This document shows, piece by piece, positions 8,575-14,270 of a DNA stretch of 32,401 nucleotides; within the stretch, counting starts at the first letter, position 1, and every line of letters begins with the position of its first letter. The stretch spans positions 1 to 32,401 of the forward strand of contig JAJZZI010000163.1 in assembly GCA_021797635.1 (NCBI GenBank), read 5' to 3'. The position numbers and the translations under genes are program-made. Source of the DNA: Bacillota bacterium (lineage in GTDB: Bacteria > Bacillota > Sulfobacillia > Sulfobacillales > Sulfobacillaceae). Below the pieces are notes generated by a model. The model was not told where the DNA came from, searched no databases, and saw only the letters and a program-made list of their open reading frames with translations.

Positions 8575-8788
8575 ACTCGCAGATGCGGACCTGATCGATG
8601 AGTCGTTGCCTGAACTCGACGAGACGTTCTGGCAGGAAGCGGTCTTCGTGCCGGGACCCAAACGGCAGATCACGCTTCGCATCGATCAGGACGTGGTGGA
8701 GTATTTTCGGTCGCAGGGACCGGGCTATCAGCGCCGCATGAACGCCGTATTGCGACGCTATGTGCAAGCACAACGTCACCGCAGGTGA
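8513..8788 (+). CDS. brnA: BrnA-family antitoxin
   Basis: The 91-residue protein has a variable, acidic N-terminal half (about 20-45), which in this family contacts BrnT. Its C-terminal ribbon-helix-helix domain has the family pattern KRQITLRIDQDVVEYFRSQG followed by GYQRRMNAVLRRYV. The dimer neutralises BrnT and binds the operon promoter. Start ATG 8513 lies inside brnT, with GAGGAGGGC just upstream. The long 62-nt overlap implies coupled translation. Other in-frame starts further down would remove part of the toxin-binding half. Confidence 0.9.
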   Translation: MRVSRHGTGKPSQSNWDAVDKLADADLIDESLPELDETFWQEAVFVPGPKRQITLRIDQDVVEYFRSQGPGYQRRMNAVLRRYVQAQRHRR

Positions 8789-8905
8789 GGTGTCGCGTTA
8801 AACACGATGGGCTGAGAAAAGACTAACGCGACGCAGCCTTAGAGCGCTTTCGGGGGCGTAAGCGCATTAGCGGCAACGGGTCAGGGACGGGGTCCTCCGA
8901 CACGA

Positions 8906-8950
8906 GTCGAGAGCGGAACGTCTGGTGCTCACGGCGGATCCGCTCTCGAC
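8906..8950. repeat. Perfect 12-bp inverted repeat between convergent genes
   Basis: GTCGAGAGCGGA (8906-8917) and TCCGCTCTCGAC (8939-8950) are exact reverse complements around a 21-nt loop. They lie between brnA (plus) and the MerR/TipAS gene (minus). No T tract follows on either side. It could be a bidirectional transcript end or the remains of a mobile-element end. Confidence 0.6.
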
Positions 8951-8986
8951 CCTGATCAACGAGCCCAGGGGCCAGAAGGCCGCCGT

Positions 8987-9751
8987 TTATTCGGTTCGTG
9001 TCGTATAGATTTGAATGGCATCGCGCAGAAAGGCCGCCATGCCCAGCTGTTCTGCGTCATAGTAGGCTCGAAACCGCTCATCGTCCACATATAGTTCAGC
9101 CAGTCCCCGATGGGCTGCCGGACTATACTGCGTCCAGGTAAAGCTGAGCCAGCGTCCATGGAGGTCCGCCGCCTCTTGGGCTTTGGCGCTGGCCGCGTCT
9201 CCGGTTTGGAAGGCGTCCCGGAGCGCGGCTTTGACCGCCTCCCCCAGGCGCGTCCACTCTGCATAGTCGTCGGGGGTCATGTGTTGGACTTGCGAATAGG
9301 ATGACTCGACGACGACGTCTCCGTATTTCTCGCGGATTTCCGGCCCATACTGGGCTTCATTATCCGCGATCAACTGCCGTTTAAATCCTTCGAACTTCTC
9401 TGTCTCGCTCATGGTCACCCTTCCTTCCGTCGCCGCGATGGAGCGGTCGACATTCGCGATTAACACGGCCAACTGCCGGCGTTTCGTCAGCAGGTTCTCC
9501 CGATGATCCCGCAAGGCCTTGACGCCATCGAATGCGGGGTCCCGCATGATGTCCCGAATGACCGATAGGCTCAGACCCAACTCCCGATAAAACAGGATGT
9601 GCTGCAGCCGATCCACTTCCGCCGAGCCGTAGAGCCGGTATCCTGCGGCACTGTGGTGAGCTGGCTTGAGCAGCTCAATCGCATCATAGTGCCGCAGGGT
9701 TCGCGGACTTATGCCGGCGATGCGCGCCAGATCGTGCACGGTATATTCCAT
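8987..9751 (-). CDS. MerR-family regulator with TipAS ligand domain
   Basis: The 254-residue protein has an N-terminal winged helix (YTVHDLARIAGISPRTLRHYD, GYRLYG) and dimerisation coiled coil (to about 115). It ends in a TipAS-type domain (about 120-254) with the typical order of W-F-rich helices (SFTWTQYSP, ELYVDDERF, YYDAEQLGMA). Such regulators bind multidrug-like or thiopeptide ligands and activate their own promoter. I chose the ATG at 9751 because AGGAGGTGA lies 5-6 nt upstream. An upstream in-frame start at 9775 would be buried in this site. Its promoter has the unusual 19-bp spacer with a dyad, supporting autoregulation. No efflux gene is adjacent on the minus strand. The divergent neighbour is the cold-shock gene. 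Confidence 0.85.
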   Translation of the reverse strand: MEYTVHDLARIAGISPRTLRHYDAIELLKPAHHSAAGYRLYGSAEVDRLQHILFYRELGLSLSVIRDIMRDPAFDGVKALRDHRENLLTKRRQLAVLIANVDRSIAATEGRVTMSETEKFEGFKRQLIADNEAQYGPEIREKYGDVVVESSYSQVQHMTPDDYAEWTRLGEAVKAALRDAFQTGDAASAKAQEAADLHGRWLSFTWTQYSPAAHRGLAELYVDDERFRAYYDAEQLGMAAFLRDAIQIYTTRTE

Positions 9752-9773
9752 GGATTCACCTCCTGACAACAAC

Positions 9774-9804
9774 ACCGTAAACGTTGACGTTGCGTGAAAG
9801 TCAA
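9774..9804 (-). promoter_or_regulatory. MerR-type promoter with 19-bp spacer and dyad operator
   Basis: On the minus strand, -35 TTGACT (9804-9799) and -10 TACGGT (9779-9774) are 19 bp apart, longer than the normal 17. An operator-like dyad, TTGACG-TTG-CGTGAA (9784-9798, 5 of 6 symmetric), fills the spacer. This is the architecture of promoters that MerR proteins activate by DNA distortion. Confidence 0.65.
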
Positions 9805-10005
9805 TACCTTGGCAGAACTTATTTCAACCGGTGAGCTCTTCCGGCGCATGTGGGGTGGCATCGGTCCTCAAGCCTCACCAGGCGGGATGAAGCCAGAATA
9901 GTTAACGTAACTAATAAGGAAGACTCGGGGGCGCATCTTCCTCAACCTCGCTAGCTGGGTGCGAGTTACCTAATATATAGGGGATGGGTAGCGACAACCT
10001 CATTG

Positions 10006-10048
10006 GCGGCGGGGTATGCAATCGCAGTGGGCTTCTTGCACCCGCCGC
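10006..10048 (+). promoter_or_regulatory. Long leader hairpin upstream of the cold-shock gene
   Basis: An 8-bp G+C-rich stem (GCGGCGGG with CCCGCCGC) is topped, after a 3-nt bulge, by a 5-bp stem (TGCAA with TTGCA) and a 14-nt loop. It ends 40 nt before the cold-shock ATG. Cold-shock mRNAs often carry temperature-sensitive leaders, so a regulatory role is plausible. The surrounding 9805-10005 has no recognised gene. A TAATATATA segment at 9971-9979 might be a -10 without a clear -35, and another stem (AGGAAGA/TCTTCCT) lies near 9915-9945. Confidence 0.45.
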
Positions 10049-10088
10049 TAATTACGCGAGCGCTGCAGTCCGATGGGAGGTTTGACCA

Positions 10089-10337
10089 ATGTTCAGACGC
10101 GAATGGACTGTAAAGTGGTACAAGGAGGACAAAGGCTATGGTCGCATCATGCTGGACGGCCGGGATGGCAACCATGTTTTCGTTCACTTCAGCGCGATTC
10201 GGTCCGACCCGGTAAGATTTCCGACAGGGTATCGCTTTCTCAAGGAAGGCCAAACGGTGGCCTTCGACTTAGTCGAAACAAACGCCTCCGATAGTCAGCG
10301 ACTCACAGCGGCCGACGTCGAAGTCTTATCCGACTGA
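10089..10337 (+). CDS. Divergent cold-shock domain protein
   Basis: The 82-residue single-domain OB-fold protein is predicted to bind single-stranded nucleic acid. It starts with the strand [13 protein letters not shown], where RNP1 reads KGYGRI instead of the usual KGFGFI, and has RNP2 as VFVHFS followed by an Ile. It has a longer loop ([13 protein letters not shown]) than CspA-type proteins (about 66-70 residues). The later strand [10 protein letters not shown] is typical. GGGAGG lies about 10 nt before the ATG. The changed aromatic surface may alter RNA or DNA binding. A structured leader precedes it. It is divergent from the TipAS regulator. Confidence 0.8.
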   Translation: MFRREWTVKWYKEDKGYGRIMLDGRDGNHVFVHFSAIRSDPVRFPTGYRFLKEGQTVAFDLVETNASDSQRLTAADVEVLSD

Positions 10338-10683
10338 TGGCTACCGTTCCGGCATTAACGGGGGCGTTAGCGACATAACGAAATGGCGACCGAACTGTAT
10401 CAATATGATCCGCTGTGAGTTCCGAGGAATAACGCGACGAGGACATACCCTGCCGTGCCTGGCTGGTTGGCTACGCCCACTCGACCTCTTATTGCCGTGC
10501 CTTGTAACCCGCTTATGGTAGCCTGAGCCCAAGTGTTTGACAACAGGCCGTATCGACTACCACTTGATCATCTCGACACCAATGCTCCCACGGATTCACA
10601 ACTTATTGGGGTGTTCGTCTAGTGATTACCAAAACCCATGTCCACCTTCTGCTTAATGACACATCTTGGCTTTCTCGAGGTCA
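10338..10683. other. Non-coding stretch between cold-shock and metal-transport genes
   Basis: I see no gene. A weak CCGTT/AACGG stem just after the cold-shock stop could contribute to transcript ending, but no T tract follows. No repeats or insertion-sequence ends were recognised. Confidence 0.4.
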
Positions 10684-10851
10684 TTACACAAATCCTCGGC
10701 TAAATCCTATCACGACTAGCACCAACATGACCACGATATAGAGGCGAAGTCCCCAAAAGGCCCAACGCACAAATCCCGTAGGCGATATTCTGGCCAAGGC
10801 GACCGGCCTCTCGTGGCCAGGGTCCGCCACCTTGACGATGTGTTGATCCAT
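10684..10851 (-). CDS. 55-codon single-pass membrane protein in the Nramp operon
   Basis: A short reading frame of 55 codons starts with ATG at 10851, preceded by AAGGAGGTG 7-8 nt upstream, one of the best ribosome binding sites in the window. It ends with TAA at 10684. The N-terminal half is polar (MDQHIVKVADPGHERP), and residues about 28-50 form one strongly hydrophobic helix (RLYIVVMLVLVVIGF at its core) with Arg and Trp on the inner side. It begins 18 nt after the stop codon of the Nramp-like transporter on the same strand, so it is almost certainly co-transcribed. I do not recognise a family. It could be a small regulatory or accessory subunit of the transporter. Confidence 0.7.
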   Translation of the reverse strand: MDQHIVKVADPGHERPVALARISPTGFVRWAFWGLRLYIVVMLVLVVIGFSRGFV

Positions 10852-10869
10852 GGTGCCCACCTCCTTCGA

Positions 10870-12210
10870 CTAAAACCACTTGGGAACCACTACCGACACC
10901 CCATACATCCCATTGAGAATCACTAAGATCCCGATAATGGATACGGCTACGATATTTTGCCAGGGTCGATTGACATGTACGCCCATAATACCGCGGTCAT
11001 TTAACAGTAATAGAAGGAAGAGCAACGCCGCGGGCATGAAAATCGAGGCCACGACCTGAACGGTGAGGTTCAAAAACCCTAAAGGAGCATGAGGAATTAA
11101 GACGACTGCGGCCGCCAGGACGGCCCCGAAGAGCCCGGGAACATAAAATCGCCATGCGACTTTAGCCGGCAAGTTGATGCTTTTCGGCCATCCGAAGGCT
11201 TCACCCATGGCCCACGAGGTGCTGGCGGTTAAGGCGATCGTGGCGATGGTGCCAGCTTCTACCAGACCCAAGGCAAACAGATCCTGGCCCGTCGTCCCTA
11301 GGTGACGGCCCACTACGGCAATGATTTGACTAATCCGGTCATTTGCCGGACCGCTGTGCCCGCTCATTAGGGTTGCACTTAAGAGCAAAATCGCTACCGC
11401 CACCATCACCATGAACAAACTGCCGATGGCGGTATCCCACTGACCATGGCGAACATCTTGAACGGTTAAGCCTTTGTCAACGACGCAAGACTGCTGAAAA
11501 AACAGCATCCAAGGGGCGATCGTGGTTCCAAAGTTCGCCAGAACAACAAATAAGAACGCGGCTTGGACTCCTCCAGGTATGGCCAAGTGGCCAATGGCGG
11601 TTGCCACCGCCGTCCAACGGGGGTGTGCCATGAGCGCTAAAGGCACGAAGCCTAAGTTTCCGAGGGCAACCCACAGTGAGACGCGTTCCCATGCATAATA
11701 GCGTAAAAAGAGCAGGATGGACGCGTCCAGAGCGAGCGCAGCAGCGGCACTCCACACAGGGGCCACGCCAAAGACGGACATGCCTACGGTAATGCCAATA
11801 AACTCGGTGATTAAGGTCAGCACGTTGGCCGCCACCAGGTCGACCAGGGAAAACCATCCCCAAAAGGGCCCATATCGGCCCCAAATCATTTCCGCATGCC
11901 CGCGATGGGTGACCGCCCCCAGACGTACGGTCATCTCCTGGACAGCAAAAGCGATGAACCCCCCGAGGATAATCGCGGGCACAAAGAAGCCAGCACCGTA
12001 CATCGCGCCGGTTTGTGCATACGTCACCACGCCGCCCGCGTCGTTGTCGGCAATCATCACCAGAATGCCGGGCCCCACCAAGGTAAGCATGAGGGCAAGG
12101 CGCTTTGTCCAATGGTTCGAAGCGCGCAACCTCGCCACGCGAGCACGATCTTGGTCTCGGATTTCCTCTTCATTAGCAACGGAAACTGCGGCAATTGAGG
12201 TCTTAGCCAT
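10870..12210 (-). CDS. Nramp-family divalent metal transporter with non-canonical metal-site motifs
   Basis: This 446-residue integral membrane protein, of about eleven helices, belongs to the Nramp/SLC11 family. The N-terminus carries a 35-residue charged cytoplasmic tail. Helix 1 reads ADNDAGG (55-60 region). The family Asp is kept (D57), but the canonical D-P-G-N is changed, with Gly replacing the metal-binding Asn. Helix 6 reads GTTIAPWMLFFQQS, so canonical M-P-H is A232-P233-W234. Loss of the Met disfavours soft-metal (Mn/Fe) selection and resembles the Nramp-related magnesium transporter group. That substrate is inference. AGGAGG lies 7 nt before the ATG, partly inside a leader hairpin. 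A consensus promoter and long leader precede it, and a 55-codon membrane protein follows. Confidence 0.85.
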   Translation of the reverse strand: MAKTSIAAVSVANEEEIRDQDRARVARLRASNHWTKRLALMLTLVGPGILVMIADNDAGGVVTYAQTGAMYGAGFFVPAIILGGFIAFAVQEMTVRLGAVTHRGHAEMIWGRYGPFWGWFSLVDLVAANVLTLITEFIGITVGMSVFGVAPVWSAAAALALDASILLFLRYYAWERVSLWVALGNLGFVPLALMAHPRWTAVATAIGHLAIPGGVQAAFLFVVLANFGTTIAPWMLFFQQSCVVDKGLTVQDVRHGQWDTAIGSLFMVMVAVAILLLSATLMSGHSGPANDRISQIIAVVGRHLGTTGQDLFALGLVEAGTIATIALTASTSWAMGEAFGWPKSINLPAKVAWRFYVPGLFGAVLAAAVVLIPHAPLGFLNLTVQVVASIFMPAALLFLLLLLNDRGIMGVHVNRPWQNIVAVSIIGILVILNGMYGVSVVVPKWF

Positions 12211-12220
12211 ACGCCTTCCT

Positions 12221-12247
12221 CCTGTCGCTGCCTTCGGCGGCGACAGG
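12221..12247 (-). promoter_or_regulatory. Leader hairpin overlapping the transporter ribosome binding site
   Basis: CCTGTCGC and GCGACAGG form a perfect 8-bp stem, with an extra GCC/GGC pairing inside the loop. The 3' arm runs into AGGAGG (12223-12218), which serves the transporter ATG at 12210. Folding would therefore hide part of the Shine-Dalgarno. It lies directly after the small leader ORF. Confidence 0.55.
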
Positions 12248-12254
12248 GGCGCAA

Positions 12255-12338
12255 TCAGCCTCGACGGTCGCGAAGGTCAGCCTGTAGTGACAAGTTGCTC
12301 AGAGCCCAACGTTTATGGCCTCCAGGGTCAGAACTCAT
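12255..12338 (-). CDS. Candidate 27-codon leader peptide of the transporter operon
   Basis: Inside the long leader, ATG at 12338 follows GAGGAGG with about 9-11 nt spacing and opens a frame of 27 codons that ends in TGA at 12255, only 44 nt before the transporter ATG. The peptide begins MSSDPGGHKRW and ends with the charged run DLRDRRG. Its stop lies just upstream of the hairpin that overlaps the transporter ribosome binding site, as in translational attenuation. No family match is recognised, and coding is not proven. Mg-responsive leader ORFs are known in other bacteria, so a parallel is possible. Confidence 0.4.
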   Translation of the reverse strand: MSSDPGGHKRWALSNLSLQADLRDRRG

Positions 12339-12397
12339 CTAGGACTCCCTCCTCAAAAGGCGATCGAAGTTTCTTAATCGAATTACGGAATATGTTT

Positions 12398-12427
12398 ATT
12401 ATATGCTTGGAGGCGGAGTGGTGTCAA
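12398..12427 (-). promoter_or_regulatory. Consensus sigma-A-type promoter of the Nramp operon
   Basis: On the minus strand, TTGACA (12427-12422) and TATAAT (12403-12398) match both hexamers perfectly with an 18-bp spacer. Predicted transcription starts near 12391, giving a leader of about 180 nt. It is the best promoter in the window. Confidence 0.8.
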
Positions 12428-12480
12428 CCGATTTTCGTTCATTTTATCGATTTTCGGTCGATTTATGGCCTAATCGATTC
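12428..12480 (-). repeat. Four CGATT-type direct repeats upstream of the Nramp promoter
   Basis: On the plus strand, CCGATTTTCG (12428), TCGATTTTCG (12447), TCGATTTATG (12458) and TCGATTCATC (12474) repeat the same core in the same direction, abutting the -35. Core spacings are 19, 11 and 16 bp. They could be binding sites for a metal-responsive or other regulator. Confidence 0.45.
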
Positions 12481-12964
12481 ATCTCCTGTCTTGTTCTAGC
12501 CGAATCATTTCTAATCTCGGTCTAACGAAGAGAATCAAGATTAATCATTGTGGAACAAGGGTCAAACCAGACATGGTTACGAACTTTGGGGGACGGCGTG
12601 AACGGCCGCTATGACCCCTCTTCTGCGGGAATGCCCCATACCCGCTCAGGGATAGGCCGTATCAAATGCGTTGACGAGTGGTTTCCCAAGCTCTTTGAGC
12701 CCACGGAGAGTTTTCCGAAGCTTCTATCGCACCAGGCCACGTACATCGTGGCGTCCTTAAATCGTATTCGGCACGAAGAATCGGACCGGGGAATCGGAAG
12801 TCCGGTGGTGAAACGGAAATGAAATATCAAGGCAATTAGTCCTGTCCGATTGGGAAAAACCAGGATGCACCGCGAAGCCGGCTCGGGCGCGAGAGAATGG
12901 CACCAAAAACAGCTGGAGAGAAGAGTCTACGAGTAGAATTTGCCACAAGGGGATGCCTACCTAT
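12481..12964. other. No recognised gene
   Basis: Open frames on both strands (for example 12550-12822 plus) show no family signature and lack a ribosome binding site. The stretch may contain decayed sequence. No repeats or RNA genes were seen. Confidence 0.4.
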
Positions 12965-13300
12965 CTAACGCAAATCGTTCGGAAACCACTCGGGCAAATC
13001 TTTTTCTGGTACCAGACGACGTGCATTACCACCCGCCCAACGCGGGGTTTCCTGGGGCTCCCCCAAAAGAATCAACGTCCAAAATCGTTCCATCGGAGGC
13101 GGGAGCATCGGGGCATGTAGAGGCTCGACCATCCACGCCCGAATAGCCTCCCATCCGTACACCTGGAACAGCCAGTCCCAGTCATCCACGGTGCCATCGG
13201 ACAAGACGGTGGGGATAATGAGGGCCGCGTGGCGTTCGGTGTCCAACAGCTCTGTATGGTAACGATAAAACAAGCGGCGCACGCGAAGGGGCAAGGTCAT
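12965..13300 (-). CDS. Small partner protein of the AbiEii-type toxin (DUF6922-like), candidate antitoxin
   Basis: This 111-residue protein resembles short DUF6922-type proteins: an Arg-rich N-terminus followed by L-x-x-x-R-H-x-x-x-I-I (LDTERHAALIIPTVL), the pattern DWDWLFQVYGWEAIRAWM, and a final FWTLIL. Proteins of this sort often lie beside AbiEii-like nucleotidyltransferases. The ATG at 13300 overlaps the toxin stop by 4 nt (ATGA), so translation is coupled and the toxin gene comes first. Role as antitoxin is inferred from position. It has no obvious DNA-binding domain. Confidence 0.65.
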   Translation of the reverse strand: MTLPLRVRRLFYRYHTELLDTERHAALIIPTVLSDGTVDDWDWLFQVYGWEAIRAWMVEPLHAPMLPPPMERFWTLILLGEPQETPRWAGGNARRLVPEKDLPEWFPNDLR

Positions 13301-13998
13301 AAGCGAGGTCCTTTGGGGGGAGATGTGGATGAGCGCAGTCGCTGGGCGGCCCAGGTCTGAACCTGCCGATTCAAATCCTGAGCGATCGTGTCAAAGGACT
13401 TCGCAGACACTAACAGGCTAAGCGCGCTATCACGGTCCGAAAGATCCTGCGTGTAGGTTAATTGCTGGAGAAACAGACGAGCGGAAAAGGCATCGCGATA
13501 GGTATCTTGGGCCAGACGAATGAGATCATCCAGCGAGACAATGCCCGCAGTCAACACCGCATGGAGATCGAGGTAGTCGCGGGCATGAGCACGCCGTCCC
13601 ACCGTATAAGCCTTTTGCACCGCCACATCCCGGGCATCAGCCACGGCCAACCCCCGCCACGTATCATATCGAAACCGGTGAGGAAACGGGTAGGCGAGGA
13701 GCGTGACCGACACATCGTCGAGTCGCCACTGGACCTGTTCGGAGGTATTAAGATCCCATTGAACCTGTGCGAAGTGCGCCAGCATATCATCCACTTCGAC
13801 CAAGGGCGGTAATGTAGCCGTTGCATCCCGTGTAAAGAAATCCAGATCCCGCGACTGCCGATGGCCAAGATGCAACGCCAAGGCCGTTCCCCCGGCCAAA
13901 TAGAATTGGCTCATCGTTGGCCATTGCGCCAAGGCCGATGCCACCGCCGCCGTTCCCGTAGGAAGAACATCCTCGCGCAATCCAACCACCTCGCTCAC
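13297..13998 (-). CDS. AbiEii/AbiGii-type nucleotidyltransferase toxin
   Basis: The 233-residue protein carries the nucleotidyltransferase fold signature FYLAGGTALALHLGHRQSRD followed by LDFF: a Gly-Gly motif and the D-x-D metal-binding pair. A further conserved block (AVADARDVAVQKAYTVGRRA, then ARDYLDL) is typical of the DUF1814/AbiEii family. Members include AbiE phage-abortive-infection toxins and MenT enzymes that modify tRNA acceptor ends. The start is GTG with only a weak AAAGG upstream. A second GTG nine bases downstream is possible. A TATACT element lies about 10-15 nt upstream and may be a -10. It forms a two-gene unit with the overlapping small gene. Confidence 0.8.
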   Translation of the reverse strand: MSEVVGLREDVLPTGTAAVASALAQWPTMSQFYLAGGTALALHLGHRQSRDLDFFTRDATATLPPLVEVDDMLAHFAQVQWDLNTSEQVQWRLDDVSVTLLAYPFPHRFRYDTWRGLAVADARDVAVQKAYTVGRRAHARDYLDLHAVLTAGIVSLDDLIRLAQDTYRDAFSARLFLQQLTYTQDLSDRDSALSLLVSAKSFDTIAQDLNRQVQTWAAQRLRSSTSPPKGPRL

Positions 13999-14270
13999 TT
14001 ATTAGTATAGCCTTTTGTCGGGATGAACTCATGATCAGGCGCGGGCGCGTAGCCCCCGCCAGCTAGGCCTCCACCGTTTGCCTCGTCTAGCAGAGCCATT
14101 GTCGTGGATGCCATTCGCCCTGAGTTTGCACCACCAAACCGGCGGGGCGTCGGACCTGGCGAAGACTCGAGGATTGACTGAAGGATTTCTCTCGGGCTAC
14201 GAAGAAGCATATTGAGACGTTGGATTAGGCCAACCTGTGAAATGTGGTGCTATGGAAAGGGAGGCGAAGT

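Noticed and set aside
11477-12112. 211-codon open frame inside the Nramp gene
   Set aside because: It is a frame shadow of the membrane protein on the same strand, with no family signature.
12255-12390. M-box or Mn-type (yybP-ykoY) riboswitch upstream of the transporter
   Set aside because: A long leader invites it, but the conserved blocks of these classes could not be found. I report only hairpin and ORF.
12550-12830. Open frames on both strands between the transporter and the toxin pair
   Set aside because: No ribosome site or family pattern, so treated as non-coding.
13995-14210. 71-codon minus-strand open frame upstream of the toxin gene
   Set aside because: Gly-rich without a recognised domain or ribosome site.
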